NCBI RefSeq assembly: GCF_000496755.2 | Contig: NZ_AYKS02000084.1 | Coordinates: 1-64,000, forward strand | Reading direction: 5' to 3' | Source of the DNA: Serratia sp. DD3 | GTDB lineage: Bacteria; Pseudomonadota; Gammaproteobacteria; Enterobacterales; Enterobacteriaceae | DNA: 64,000 bases | Part shown: piece by piece, positions 40,664 to 50,125 of the stretch | Layout of the letters: every line of letters starts with the position of its first letter | How positions within the stretch are numbered: position 1 is the stretch's first letter | Notes under the pieces: model-generated | Seen by the model: only the letters and a program-made list of their open reading frames with translations | Databases searched by the model: none | Told to the model about the DNA's origin: nothing | Position numbers and translations under genes: made by a program

Positions 40664-42322
40664 TTAATCTGCCCGCCCCCTAGCCAACCAAATGACACGG
40701 GAAAACAACTTTTTCAACAGCGGCGGTATTGAACTGGTACCCCACTCCCCCGCCTGCATCGCCACTTCAAGCGCCAGATCGGGTTTTGATGAGTGATGCA
40801 CTGCTTTGAGGATCACTTTGCGTGCTGGCATCTGAACTTTTAACGGTACCGAGGCCACCCGATGATAAACGGCACTGAACCCCTCACGATACATAAAATG
40901 CTCCATATCCAGCGCTGGCAGCGGCGTCAAACGGTCACGCTCACTATCTTCATGGCTATCCAGCAAGCTGCGCACGGTATTGGCATATTTCTTACCCGCA
41001 TCATCACCGTCAACTAAGGCATGCCATTCAATGCCCATGCGCCGGGCAAATTTCAGCAGGGGTTTTAAGCCACATTGGGCGAATTCGATAACTCTGATGC
41101 CTTCAGCTTCAAAGTGATAACCACACTGACGTGCCAATTCATTGAGCAACCAAACTTCCGTTTCCCCCTCTACCAACAGCCAGCAACGGGCAAACAACGA
41201 CGCCGGGCGATTAAAACGGATATGGAAGGCAATACGCCGCCCATCTTCCACACTTAACCCCTGTGGCCCAAGGCGGTAGGTTGCCACACGCGCAGATTCA
41301 CGCACCAGCCGGCATATGTTTTCTACCGGTACCAGTGAAACCAGCGCGCTGGAGTTGGTGGTGGTAATACGTTGCAATGGCATCAGGTTAAGCAGATTCC
41401 AGGCCACTGACAGCATAATGGGGTGCAGACGCGTTTCCGGATCCTCCACCAATAACAGTGGCCGGGTATGCGGATCGAGTTTTAAGTTACCTTTGGCTTG
41501 CACCAGTGTAGAGAACATCCCTAACAAGATCAGCCGCATGCTACGGCTATTGGGTTCTCCAATCATGCGGTTAATGCTATCCAGCGAGCGCCAGGCTTGC
41601 TGTTCAGACCGTTGCCGATGGCGATGCGTTCCAACCGCCTGCGAGCCCAGTTCAGCAAAATAGTGCTCAAGTAGTTGCTGCATGGCAGTCAATCCCTGAC
41701 GCAGCTCTGAATTGGTCAATTTTTGCGGATTACGCACCAGTTCCCGCGTGAGTTGCTCTAGTTGTTGCATCAAAGCGCTATTATCGGCAGCAAGATGTTC
41801 ATTCAGCGGGCTGGGGCGCAAACGTCGGATAAAGCGGGCATCACGCAAACGCAATACCGGGTGAATACGGATCAGCGCATGAACCAACTGGTTGATATGA
41901 TGCAAATGCAAAGCATTGCCACGGGTGTCGAGGAAACGACGCCAGGTACACACCGTGCCATCGTCCGCCAACTCGCCGGCACAACTGAAGTAAATACGGT
42001 TGAGGTTATCGTCCCCTTTCGACCAGAGTGGTGCAAGTTGGCGATAACGTGGCAGGTGGGCATGACCGATATCTTTTTCACAAAAGGTAAAGATAACCTG
42101 CAAATGACGCTCTTTTGCCGCTTCATCGCCGGGTGGAAAGTAAAAATCTCTGGCTTCAAAGTGATAAAGCGTCTGCTCCGGTGCCAGTAAAAAGGTCATG
42201 GCATCCAACAGGCTGGACTTACCCCAGGCATTCTCACCGATTAATACCGTGTTATCATTCAACTGCAATGAAAGCCGATTTATGCCTCGAAATCCTACAA
42301 TTTCAACTCGTTCTAAGAACAT
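40664..42322 (-). CDS. ybjD: OLD-family ATP-dependent endonuclease YbjD
   Basis: The 552-aa, E. coli-sized protein has an N-terminal AAA/SMC-like ATPase (FRGINRLSLQLNDNTVLIGENAWGKSSLLDAMTFLL, Walker A GENAWGKSS; Walker B region LLLVEDPETRLHP). A C-terminal TOPRIM nuclease domain follows (WLLVEGETEVWLLNELA and HALVDGDDAGKKYA, giving the conserved Glu and DxD). The cellular role of YbjD is not established; OLD relatives act in phage defence and recombination. Divergent from lysO; E. coli has aqpZ between the two, absent here. Confidence 0.93.
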   Translation of the reverse strand: MFLERVEIVGFRGINRLSLQLNDNTVLIGENAWGKSSLLDAMTFLLAPEQTLYHFEARDFYFPPGDEAAKERHLQVIFTFCEKDIGHAHLPRYRQLAPLWSKGDDNLNRIYFSCAGELADDGTVCTWRRFLDTRGNALHLHHINQLVHALIRIHPVLRLRDARFIRRLRPSPLNEHLAADNSALMQQLEQLTRELVRNPQKLTNSELRQGLTAMQQLLEHYFAELGSQAVGTHRHRQRSEQQAWRSLDSINRMIGEPNSRSMRLILLGMFSTLVQAKGNLKLDPHTRPLLLVEDPETRLHPIMLSVAWNLLNLMPLQRITTTNSSALVSLVPVENICRLVRESARVATYRLGPQGLSVEDGRRIAFHIRFNRPASLFARCWLLVEGETEVWLLNELARQCGYHFEAEGIRVIEFAQCGLKPLLKFARRMGIEWHALVDGDDAGKKYANTVRSLLDSHEDSERDRLTPLPALDMEHFMYREGFSAVYHRVASVPLKVQMPARKVILKAVHHSSKPDLALEVAMQAGEWGTSSIPPLLKKLFSRVIWLARGRAD

Positions 42323-42460
42323 CTAGCGGCTCCTGTGCACACCATGGTTATTGCCAATACTGCCAAGGTTGACGCGTTGGTGACCTACCTGCATCTTGCT
42401 GCACCTTAATGACCCAGTCTATGCGAGTTGCAGATAAGCGGCAAATTGAATGAACTTGGG

Positions 42461-42466
42461 TATAAT
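42461..42466 (+). promoter_or_regulatory. Candidate -10 box of lysO
   Basis: A perfect TATAAT at 42461-42466 lies 51 bases before the lysO ATG, in an otherwise gene-free gap. No matching -35 at 16-18 bases is evident, which would fit an activator-dependent promoter (in E. coli, ArgP activates lysO). Confidence 0.35.
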
Positions 42467-42517
42467 CCGCCAGCCTCTGATAAACTCCTATCAAAATTAC
42501 CAGGCTCGTATTTAATT

Positions 42518-43414
42518 ATGTATTCAGGACTGCTGATTATTTTATTACCGCTGATCGTCGGTTACCTTGTCCCACTACGCAGCAACACCCTGATTCAGGT
42601 TATTAACCGTCTGCTCGGGTGGATGGTGTACGTTATTCTGTTTTTTATGGGGATCAGCCTGGCGTTTCTGGAAAACCTGGCCATTAATCTGGTTTTGATC
42701 TTTCAATACACTGCGGTGTTTTTCCTGTGTATCTGCTGCGCCAATCTCCTGTTACTTTCTGTGTTGGAACGCTATCGTCCATGGCGGCACCCCAACAAAC
42801 AGTTAAAACCCCCCTCTCGCCTGCATATGGCACTGGAATCACTGAAGCTTGGTGGCGTGGTTCTCGCGGGTTTTGCGCTAGGGTTAACCCAGTGGCACTG
42901 GCTGCAACTGGCGGGTAAAGGCAGTGAGTATGCCTTGATTTTCCTGCTATTACTGGTGGGGATCCAACTACGCAATAATGGCATGACCCTGCGCCAGATA
43001 GTGCTAAACCGTCGTGGTCTGGTGGTGGCGGTGGTGGTAGTAGTCAGTTCATTGGCTGGTGGCGCGTTAGCGGCACAATTGCTGGGGCTTTCGCTAAAAA
43101 CCGGTTTAGCAATGGCATCAGGGTTTGGCTGGTATTCACTTTCCGGTATTTTGATCAGCGATGCCTACGGCCCGGTGATGGGCAGCGCCGCTTTCTTTAA
43201 CGATCTGGCGCGGGAACTGGTGGCCATTATGCTGATCCCGACACTGGCTCGCCGCAGCGGTTCTACCGCCTTGGGATTATGTGGCGCGACCTCCATGGAC
43301 TTCACCTTACCGGTGCTACAACGCAGTGCCGGGCTGGACATGGTGCCTCCGGCAATCGTACACGGGTTCCTGTTAAGCTTGTTAGCCCCGATACTTATCG
43401 CGCTGTTCTCTTAA
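42518..43414 (+). CDS. lysO: L-lysine exporter LysO (YbjE)
   Basis: Inner-membrane lysine and thialysine exporter. 298 aa from the ATG at 42518 (MYSGLLIILLPLIVGYLVPL, aligned with E. coli LysO); the open frame extends 30 codons upstream without support. About eight membrane segments. Conserved stretches are LFFMGISLAFLENLA, QLRNNGMTLRQIVLNRRG, ASGFGWYSLSGILISD, GSAAFFNDLARELVAIMLIP and GATSMDFTLPVLQRSAGLDMVPPAIVHGF. Next to hcp as in E. coli. Confidence 0.96.
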   Translation: MYSGLLIILLPLIVGYLVPLRSNTLIQVINRLLGWMVYVILFFMGISLAFLENLAINLVLIFQYTAVFFLCICCANLLLLSVLERYRPWRHPNKQLKPPSRLHMALESLKLGGVVLAGFALGLTQWHWLQLAGKGSEYALIFLLLLVGIQLRNNGMTLRQIVLNRRGLVVAVVVVVSSLAGGALAAQLLGLSLKTGLAMASGFGWYSLSGILISDAYGPVMGSAAFFNDLARELVAIMLIPTLARRSGSTALGLCGATSMDFTLPVLQRSAGLDMVPPAIVHGFLLSLLAPILIALFS

Positions 43415-43471
43415 TGATGCCGTTCAGCGCTGGCTAACTTAAAAGCGAATGATTCCTGTTTTCAGGTTAAT

Positions 43472-43485
43472 TTGTTCTAAATCAA
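43472..43485 (+). promoter_or_regulatory. FNR box upstream of hcp
   Basis: TTGTT-CTAA-ATCAA matches the FNR consensus TTGAT-N4-ATCAA at nine of ten positions and lies 101 bases before the hcp ATG. FNR activation under anaerobiosis is established for hcp-hcr in E. coli. Confidence 0.65.
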
Positions 43486-43546
43486 ATTAAGTTAATATTG
43501 CATTAAAAATACCTTTTTAAGCCACGCCTGCCGATCTATGCTCAAA

Positions 43547-43569
43547 AACAGGTATATAAAATGCAACTT
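43547..43569 (+). promoter_or_regulatory. NsrR-like site upstream of hcp
   Basis: A 23-base interrupted palindrome matching the NsrR consensus (AAGATGYATTT-N-AAATRCATCTT) at about 8 of 11 positions in the left half and 10 of 11 in the right, ending 16 bases before the ATG. NO-responsive NsrR repression of hcp is known in E. coli. Confidence 0.55.
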
Positions 43570-43585
43570 TAAAAAGGAAGCGATC

Positions 43586-45235
43586 ATGTTTTGTGTGCAA
43601 TGTGAACAAACCATCCGGACATCTGCAGGCAATGGCTGTTCTTACGCTCAAGGTGTGTGTGGAAAAACAGCTGAAACCTCTGATCTGCAAGATCTGTTGG
43701 TTGCCGTGTTACAAGGGCTATCTGCATGGGCTTTACAAGCGCGGGCGTTAGGGATTATCGATCATGACATCGACCATTTTTCACCCCATGCCTTCTTCTC
43801 GACACTGACCAACGTCAACTTCGATTCTCAGCGCATTATCGGCTACGCTCGTGAGGCTGTCGCGTTGCGCGAATCACTGGCGGCACGTTGTCGTCTGCTT
43901 GATGCCAGTGTCCGGGTTGATCACCCGCTGGCAGCACTGCAACTAGCGGGAGACGATATGTCCGCTCTGCTACAGCAGGCGGCACAGTTTGCCCTCAATA
44001 GCGATAAAGCTGGCGTCGGTGACGATATTCATGGGCTGCGCATGCTTTGTCTGTATGGGCTGAAAGGCGCCGCCGCTTATATGGAACACGCTCATGTATT
44101 GGGGCAGTCGGATAGCCAAATCTATGCCGATTATCATGCTTACATGGCTTGGCTGGGCGCACTGCCGACCGATGTTGATACCTTGCTAAACAACGCCATG
44201 GGCATCGGCAAAATGAACTTTAAGGTGATGGAGATGTTGGATCAGGGGGAAACCCTGGCGTTTGGTCATCCACAACCCAGTTCGGTCAATGTTCGCCCGG
44301 TTGCCGGCAAAGCGATTCTGATTTCTGGTCACGACCTGAAAGACCTGCAACTGTTACTGGAACAAACCGCAGGTTCTGGCATCAACGTCTACACCCATGG
44401 TGAAATGCTGCCCGCCCATAGCTATCCAGAACTCAGTAAATATCCCCATTTGGTGGGGAACTACGGTGGCGGTTGGCAGAATCAACAAGTTGAGTTCGCC
44501 AAATTCCCTGGCCCAATCGTCATGACCTCCAACTGTATTATCGATCCCAATCTCGGTAATTACGCGGATCGTATCTGGACGCGCAGCATGGTCGGCTGGC
44601 CGGGCGTTAATCACCTGGATGGTGACGACTTCAGTACCGTTATCAGCCAGGCACAACAGCTTGCGGGTTTTCCCTACAGTGAGATTGAACAGCAGATCAC
44701 CATCGGCTTTGGTCGTCAGGTGCTCCTCAATGCGGCGGATACCGTTATTGACCTGGTGGCACAGAAAAAACTGCGCCATGTCTTCCTGGTTGGCGGCTGT
44801 GATGGTAGCCGTGATGACCGCAGCTACTTTACCGATTTTGCCCGTAATATTCCGCAAGATTGCCTGATTATGACCTTGGGTTGTGGCAAATATCGCTTCA
44901 ACAAGCTGGAGTTCGGTACGTTGGAAGGCTTGCCGCGCCTGCTGGATGTGGGCCAGTGCAACGATGCCTATTCAGCGGTGATGTTGGCGGTGAAGCTGTC
45001 AGAAAAACTCGGTTGCAGCGTCAATGATCTGCCACTCAGTCTGGTGCTCTCCTGGTTTGAGCAAAAGGCGATTGTTATCCTGCTGACGCTACTGTCACTG
45101 GGGGTTAAAAATATCCTGACCGGCCCCACCGCCCCGGCGTTCCTGACCGATAACCTGTTGGCGATCCTCAACGATAAATTCGCCATGCGCCCAATCACCA
45201 GCGTTGAACAAGATTTGCAAGGTATTCTCGGCTAA
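43586..45235 (+). CDS. hcp: Hydroxylamine reductase / hybrid-cluster protein
   Basis: Cytosolic redox enzyme of anaerobic nitrosative stress; it reduces NO (high affinity) and hydroxylamine. 549 aa from the ATG at 43586 (MFCVQCEQT) with AAGGAAG before it. The N-terminal cysteines have C3-x2-C6-x11-C18-x6-C25 spacing, the enterobacterial form that holds a [2Fe-2S] cluster. Hybrid-cluster ligands lie in [32 protein letters not shown] and GQCNDAYSA segments. Followed by its reductase hcr, with FNR and NsrR sites upstream. Confidence 0.98.
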   Translation: MFCVQCEQTIRTSAGNGCSYAQGVCGKTAETSDLQDLLVAVLQGLSAWALQARALGIIDHDIDHFSPHAFFSTLTNVNFDSQRIIGYAREAVALRESLAARCRLLDASVRVDHPLAALQLAGDDMSALLQQAAQFALNSDKAGVGDDIHGLRMLCLYGLKGAAAYMEHAHVLGQSDSQIYADYHAYMAWLGALPTDVDTLLNNAMGIGKMNFKVMEMLDQGETLAFGHPQPSSVNVRPVAGKAILISGHDLKDLQLLLEQTAGSGINVYTHGEMLPAHSYPELSKYPHLVGNYGGGWQNQQVEFAKFPGPIVMTSNCIIDPNLGNYADRIWTRSMVGWPGVNHLDGDDFSTVISQAQQLAGFPYSEIEQQITIGFGRQVLLNAADTVIDLVAQKKLRHVFLVGGCDGSRDDRSYFTDFARNIPQDCLIMTLGCGKYRFNKLEFGTLEGLPRLLDVGQCNDAYSAVMLAVKLSEKLGCSVNDLPLSLVLSWFEQKAIVILLTLLSLGVKNILTGPTAPAFLTDNLLAILNDKFAMRPITSVEQDLQGILG

Positions 45236-45289
45236 TGCTGCTTCCCCGGGGCTGCCAGTTGCAGCCCCTCTATTTTTAAGGTGATTGAA

Positions 45290-46294
45290 GTGACCCAACC
45301 CAGCCCATTTTGCCCTAATCAGATGCAAGTACACTCCCTGCAACAGGAAACTGCTGACGTTTGGACACTGAATCTGATCACTCCCGGCGTTTATTCCTAT
45401 CTTCCCGGCCAGTATGCCTTAGTCAGTATCCGTAATAGTGAAGAAATATTGCGCGCCTATACGCTCTCTTCCTCCCCTGGTTTAAGCCGTTTTATCAGTA
45501 TCAGTGTCCGCTGCCTGCCAGACGGTACCGCTTCCCGCTGGCTGACTCAGGAGGTCAAACCGGGTGATCAGCTCTGGCTATCAGATGCTCAAGGGGACTT
45601 CAGTTGTGCGCTGTATCCCAGTGACCATTACCTGATGCTCGCTGCTGGTTGTGGCGTTACACCAATAATCTCTATGTGCCGCTGGTTAGTCAGCAACCAC
45701 GCGCAATGCGATATCCGCGTGATCTTTAATGTTCGGAGCCCATCTGAGGTCATTTTTGCCGATGAGTGGCAGAAATTAGCGGCTCAACACCCACAATTGC
45801 AGTTGACACTGATGGCTGAGCAAGGGGCAACTCCGGGTTTTCTCACCGGTCGCATCAATGAGCAGGTGCTGCGACAAGTGGCACCGGATATTACTTCACG
45901 TACCGTGATGACCTGTGGCCCCGAGCCTTACATGCAACAAGTGGCGCAACTGTGTCAGCAACTGGGGGTTCCGCCGGCTCAATTTCACCAGGAGCTGTTC
46001 CATACTCCATCAGCACACACTGACCCACTGGCTGATCAATTGATACTGCGTATCAACCAGCCACTAGGTGAATTCCGTATTCCCGTTGGCAGCACCCTGT
46101 TGGCCGCCTTGGAGATGCACCAACTACCGGTCAATGCAGCCTGCCGCGCTGGGGTATGCGGTGCTTGCAAAATCCGCATTCTCAACGGTAAATACAGCAC
46201 CACCAGTACGGTCACGCTAATGCCCAAAGAGATCGAAGCAGGTTATGTGTTAGCCTGCAGTTGCCTATTGGAGAGTGATACCACTCTGGCCTAG
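45290..46294 (+). CDS. hcr: NADH oxidoreductase Hcr (electron donor to Hcp)
   Basis: Flavo-iron-sulfur reductase passing NADH electrons to Hcp. The FAD-binding domain (LRAYTLSSSPG), the NAD domain (LMLAAGCGVTPIISMCRWL, VMTCGPEPYM) and a C-terminal plant-type [2Fe-2S] ferredoxin domain (CRAGVCGACKIRILNGKY ... CSC) are all visible. GTG at 45290 is chosen because AAGGTG at 45279-45284 sits at ribosome-site distance; GTG at 45281 (three codons earlier) would overlap that site. About 334 aa. The 54-base gap from hcp supports an operon. In E. coli poxB follows; here it does not. Confidence 0.95.
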   Translation: MTQPSPFCPNQMQVHSLQQETADVWTLNLITPGVYSYLPGQYALVSIRNSEEILRAYTLSSSPGLSRFISISVRCLPDGTASRWLTQEVKPGDQLWLSDAQGDFSCALYPSDHYLMLAAGCGVTPIISMCRWLVSNHAQCDIRVIFNVRSPSEVIFADEWQKLAAQHPQLQLTLMAEQGATPGFLTGRINEQVLRQVAPDITSRTVMTCGPEPYMQQVAQLCQQLGVPPAQFHQELFHTPSAHTDPLADQLILRINQPLGEFRIPVGSTLLAALEMHQLPVNAACRAGVCGACKIRILNGKYSTTSTVTLMPKEIEAGYVLACSCLLESDTTLA

Positions 46295-46350
46295 TGTGTA
46301 TCCGTCGTCAGGCGATTTGATAAGCAGGATCAGGATGCAACCACACCCTT

Positions 46351-46392
46351 TATACTCGTTATACTTCAAGCTGCCTGGGTGTTGACGGCGGT
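46351..46392. repeat. Partial ERIC element (left end)
   Basis: TATACTCGTTATACTTCAAG then CTGCCTGGGTGTTGACGGC matches the left end of ERIC; the rest is lost. It lies in the 310-base hcr-ltaE gap, where E. coli has poxB. No other gene is visible in 46295-46604. Confidence 0.65.
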
Positions 46393-46604
46393 TACTCTGC
46401 TCATCACTGAGGCTTAGCGCATCAGGGCCGCAGTAGCCTGATTAATGACGGCTAGACAACAGGTTGAATCAAACGGACTACTGGCGTGCTTGCCGACATT
46501 TTCTTCACGCCAAACAAGAAAAAACCATTTTATTTTCTGCTTTTCCCACCCTGCAATCGGGTTATTATAACAACTCACCCGTCATCAAACGTTCAAGGTT
46601 CCCT

Positions 46605-47621
46605 ATGTTAATTGATTTACGCAGTGATACCGTTACCCAACCCAGCGCAGAGATGCGTAGCGCCATGGCACGTGCCGATGTTGGCGATGATGTGTATGGT
46701 GACGATCCTACCGTTAATGCTCTACAATCCGAAGCCGTCAGGCTTTCAGGCAAAGAAGCCGCACTGTTCCTGCCCACCGGAACCCAGGCTAATCTGGTGG
46801 CTTTATTAAGCCATTGCCAACGCGGTGAGGAATATATTGTCGGCCAGCAGGCGCATACCTATAAATATGAAGCCGGTGGAGCCGCAGTCCTTGGCAGTAT
46901 TCAGCCACAACCTGTCGAAGCCGCGCCGGATGGTACGCTACCATTGGACAAAGTCGCAGCCGCCATCAAGCCCGACGATATTCACTTTGCCAGAACCCGT
47001 TTATTGAGCCTGGAAAATACCATCAGTGGCAGAGTGCTACCGTTAGCCTATCTGCAACAAGCCTGGCAATTCACCCGTGAACGGCAGTTAGCCCTGCACA
47101 TTGACGGGGCGCGCATCTTCAACGCTGCCGTGGCACTAAATGTACCGCTAAAAACTATCACCCAATATTGCGATACCTTCACCATCTGTCTGTCAAAAGG
47201 CTTGGGTGCACCGGTTGGTTCGTTACTTTGCGGTAGCCAGGAGTTTATCCAGCGCGCGATTCGTTGGCGCAAAATGGCTGGTGGTGGTATGCGTCAAGCC
47301 GGTATCCTGGCAGCGGCTGGGTTGTATGCTTTAGAACACAATGTTGAACGGCTAAAAGAAGATCACGATAACGCCAAATGGCTGGAACAGCAGTTACGTG
47401 CTATTGGATTGGATATTGCCGAACCCGGCGCACAGACCAACGTATTATACCTGCACCAATCGCCGGAACTGGCAGCCAAACTGGGGCCATGGATGCGAGA
47501 GCGTGGGGTGCTGATCAGTGCTGGGCCATTGACCCGTATCCTCACTCACCTCAACGTCAGCCGCCAAGACCTGCAAAAAGTGGTCAATCTGTGGCAGGAA
47601 TTCTTGCAGCAACATGCCTAA
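46605..47621 (+). CDS. ltaE: Low-specificity L-threonine aldolase
   Basis: PLP enzyme cleaving L-threonine or L-allo-threonine to glycine and acetaldehyde. 338 aa from the ATG at 46605 (MLIDLRSDTVTQPSAEMRSAM), matching the family start; the longer open frame upstream includes non-conserved sequence. Motifs are DDVYGDDPTVNALQ, LFLPTGTQANLVAL, LHIDGARIFNAA and the PLP lysine in CLSKGLGAPVGS. Normal length. Confidence 0.96.
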   Translation: MLIDLRSDTVTQPSAEMRSAMARADVGDDVYGDDPTVNALQSEAVRLSGKEAALFLPTGTQANLVALLSHCQRGEEYIVGQQAHTYKYEAGGAAVLGSIQPQPVEAAPDGTLPLDKVAAAIKPDDIHFARTRLLSLENTISGRVLPLAYLQQAWQFTRERQLALHIDGARIFNAAVALNVPLKTITQYCDTFTICLSKGLGAPVGSLLCGSQEFIQRAIRWRKMAGGGMRQAGILAAAGLYALEHNVERLKEDHDNAKWLEQQLRAIGLDIAEPGAQTNVLYLHQSPELAAKLGPWMRERGVLISAGPLTRILTHLNVSRQDLQKVVNLWQEFLQQHA

Positions 47622-47682
47622 AATCGCCTCAACCCGGCCAGTTACCGCATAATTGCAGTAACTGGTTGCCAACTGAGCTAAG

Positions 47683-47707
47683 ACGCCCTGATAAACTATC
47701 AGGGCGT
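47683..47707. terminator. Hairpin between ltaE and nanE
   Basis: ACGCCCTGATA (47683-47693) pairs perfectly with TATCAGGGCGT (47697-47707) around a 3-base loop between convergent genes. No long T run follows on either strand, so termination may be partial or Rho-assisted. Confidence 0.6.
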
Positions 47708-47712
47708 GCTAT

Positions 47713-48405
47713 TCAGCCGGTTATCGCCGCCACAAAGCGGCGGGTAATTTGCTGAGGGCGGGTGATCGCCCCCCCAACCACCACCGCATGAGCCCCTAAT
47801 GCCAGACAACGAGCGGCCATTTCCGGCGTTTCAACATTCCCTTCAGCAATCACCGGCAAGTTCACCGCCGCCACCACCTCGCGCAGAAAACGGAAATCCT
47901 CTTGCGCCAGCTTTTTCCCGGCAGTTTCTTGGGTATAACCATGCAGTGTGGTTCCCACACAATCGAAGCCTAACTCACTGGCAATTTTTGCCTCTTCCAA
48001 GGTGGCAATATCCGCCATCAGCAATAGCGCCGGATATTTAGCACGAATGGCGGCTATCAAGGCCGGTAACTGCAACGCCCCCGGGCGTGGATAGAGTGTG
48101 GCATCCAAGGCGATCATCTGCGGCGCCACCGTCATCAATTGGTCAATCTCCGCCAGGGTTGGCGTAATATAGACCTCACTACCCGGGTAATCCTGTTTGA
48201 TAATGGCAATCACCGGTAACGCCACCGCCTGCATAATCGCTTTGACATCTGCTACGCTGTTGGCGCGGATCGCCGCCGCCCCTCCCTGCTCGGCAGCCAG
48301 CGCCATACGCGACATAATAAAATCACTGTGTAGAGGTTCATCTGGCAAAGCCTGGCAAGATACCACTAGCTTCCCTTTAATCTGCTGCAAAATCGATACG
48401 GTCAT
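47713..48405 (-). CDS. nanE: N-acetylmannosamine-6-phosphate 2-epimerase
   Basis: Converts ManNAc-6-P to GlcNAc-6-P in sialic acid/ManNAc catabolism. The 230-aa TIM-barrel has NanE signatures: LVVSCQALPDEPLHS, ALAAEQGGAAAIRAN, PVIAIIKQDYPGSEVYITPT, MADIATLEEAKIASELGFDCVGTTLHGYT, PVIAEGNVETPEMAARCLALGAHAVVVGGAITRP. The ATG overlaps the stop of the PTS gene (ATGA), so the two are coupled. No nanA, nanK or nanT is in the window. The product therefore implies that phosphorylated ManNAc arrives directly through the PTS. Confidence 0.94.
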   Translation of the reverse strand: MTVSILQQIKGKLVVSCQALPDEPLHSDFIMSRMALAAEQGGAAAIRANSVADVKAIMQAVALPVIAIIKQDYPGSEVYITPTLAEIDQLMTVAPQMIALDATLYPRPGALQLPALIAAIRAKYPALLLMADIATLEEAKIASELGFDCVGTTLHGYTQETAGKKLAQEDFRFLREVVAAVNLPVIAEGNVETPEMAARCLALGAHAVVVGGAITRPQQITRRFVAAITG

Positions 48406-49958
48406 AACCCCAATAACTCCTCTACTTCATTTTTAATAATGGTGACATGGGGCCCATAAATCACCTGTACCCCATTGCCACGGATAATCACCCCGCGGGC
48501 ACCCGTGGCTTTTAAAGCCGCTTCATCAATGTGATCACTCTGTTTAAGCGTGATACGCAAGCGCGTGGCACAACAATCCAATTCGACGATATTCTCTTTG
48601 CCCCCTAACGCAGTCACTACCTGTTGTGAACGGTCGCTGGCGGGTTGAAGGGTTTCCGTTTCCAACTCATCACCGCGCCCTGGGGTTTTGAAATTAAAGC
48701 GAGCAATCAGGAAGCGGAAGGTGAAGTAATAGAGGAAGAACCAAGGGATGCCGACCAAGGGGACGTACATCCAATGGGTTTTGGCTTCCCCTTGCAAAAC
48801 ACCGAACAGGATAAAATCGATAAAACCGCCAGAAAATGTCTGGCCGATAGTAATGTGCAGGATATGCGCCAACATAAACGCCAAACCATCAAAGATGGCA
48901 TGAACCACATACAATGCTGGGGCAACAAACAGGAACGAAAATTCAATAGGTTCAGTAATCCCGGTCAGAAAGGAGGTTAACGCCGCAGAAAGCAGCAACC
49001 CGCCAACACGTTTGCGGTTTTCCGGCTTGGCACTTTGATACATCGCCAGGCAAGCCCCTACCAACCCGAACATCATGGTAATAAAGCGGCCCGACATGAA
49101 ACGTGCAGTACCAATGTAGAACTGTTGGGTATTGGGATCCGCTAACTGAGCGAAGAAAATACGCTGCGTGCCCTCAACCAGTTGCCCATTAACTACTTCA
49201 CTTCCCCCAAGGGCGGTGGTCCAGAAAGGCAGATAAAAGATATGGTGCAAACCAAATGGGCCCAGCATACGCAGGACAAACCCATAGATGAACGTCCCCA
49301 GATAGCCGGTGGCATCCACTAACCCGCCGAGACTGAAAATTACTTTCTGGAAGTGCGGCCAAATTAGGGTCATCACCGCGCCGACGCCAATGGCCGCAAA
49401 GGAACTGATGATAGGAATAAAACGTGAACCGCCAAAGAACCCGAGAAACTGCGGCAAAGCAATTTTGTTATAGCGGTTATGCAGATACCAAGTCACCAAT
49501 CCAATGATGACACCACCAAAAACCCCGGTTTCCAGCGTCTGAACCCCGAGGATCATGCCTTGACCTACGGCACTCGGGTTATCAATGGCCAGGGTGCCAC
49601 TGATCTTCAGCAACGCATTAATCGTGGCATTCATCACCAAATAGGCAATTAACGATGCCAGCCCGGCAGTACCTTTATCACTTTTGGCTAAGCCAACCGC
49701 CACGCCAACAGCAAACAGCACCGCCAAATTAGCAAATACCGTCGCCCCGGCACTGGCCATTACCGTGAAGAGCCCCTGTAACCAGCCGATATTCAGAAAA
49801 GGGTAAGCTTCAACGGTGTTCGGGTTGGAAAGCGCGCCACCAATCCCTAACAGTAACCCGGCCGCCGGTAGTACGGCGATGGGTAACATAAACGACTTAC
49901 CAAAAAGTTGGGCTTTTTCAAACCAACTTCCTGATGTTTTTCCTCCTGGCTTTGACAT
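48402..49958 (-). CDS. PTS EIICB transporter, glucose/GlcNAc family (predicted amino-sugar permease)
   Basis: 518-aa inner-membrane phosphotransferase permease. The EIIC membrane domain (about 1-400, GKSFMLPIAVLPAAGLLLGIGGALSNP, GITEPIEFSFLFVAPALYVVHA) is followed by an EIIB domain whose phosphorylated cysteine lies in ELDCCATRLRITL. There is no EIIA domain, so it probably uses EIIA-Glc (Crr). GITEP(I/L)EF is the sugar-binding motif of the glucose superfamily. Operon partner NanE suggests ManNAc as substrate (giving ManNAc-6-P), but glucose, maltose or MurNAc relatives share the fold, so substrate is inferred from context. Strong AAGGAGA ribosome site. Confidence 0.85.
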   Translation of the reverse strand: MSKPGGKTSGSWFEKAQLFGKSFMLPIAVLPAAGLLLGIGGALSNPNTVEAYPFLNIGWLQGLFTVMASAGATVFANLAVLFAVGVAVGLAKSDKGTAGLASLIAYLVMNATINALLKISGTLAIDNPSAVGQGMILGVQTLETGVFGGVIIGLVTWYLHNRYNKIALPQFLGFFGGSRFIPIISSFAAIGVGAVMTLIWPHFQKVIFSLGGLVDATGYLGTFIYGFVLRMLGPFGLHHIFYLPFWTTALGGSEVVNGQLVEGTQRIFFAQLADPNTQQFYIGTARFMSGRFITMMFGLVGACLAMYQSAKPENRKRVGGLLLSAALTSFLTGITEPIEFSFLFVAPALYVVHAIFDGLAFMLAHILHITIGQTFSGGFIDFILFGVLQGEAKTHWMYVPLVGIPWFFLYYFTFRFLIARFNFKTPGRGDELETETLQPASDRSQQVVTALGGKENIVELDCCATRLRITLKQSDHIDEAALKATGARGVIIRGNGVQVIYGPHVTIIKNEVEELLGL

Positions 49959-50017
49959 AAATTTTCTCCTTTAATATTTATTTTAGATAAAAATTATTAC
50001 CACAAATAAAACGTAAA

Positions 50018-50036
50018 AATGAAAATAAAATTCAAA
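50018..50036. promoter_or_regulatory. Candidate regulator operator in the PTS/rpiR divergent promoter
   Basis: An AT-rich inverted repeat with TGAA (50020-50023) and TTCA (50031-50034) lies midway in the 167-base gap between the divergent EIICB and RpiR genes. RpiR-family operators are often of this type. Weak evidence. Confidence 0.25.
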
Positions 50037-50125
50037 ACAATGATGTGCTTCACAGGCTGCGGATTTTGCTGGCGGGAAGGGAAGATCTTCCGTCACAATA
50101 GGGCAGAGATAGCCAACAAGGTAAC

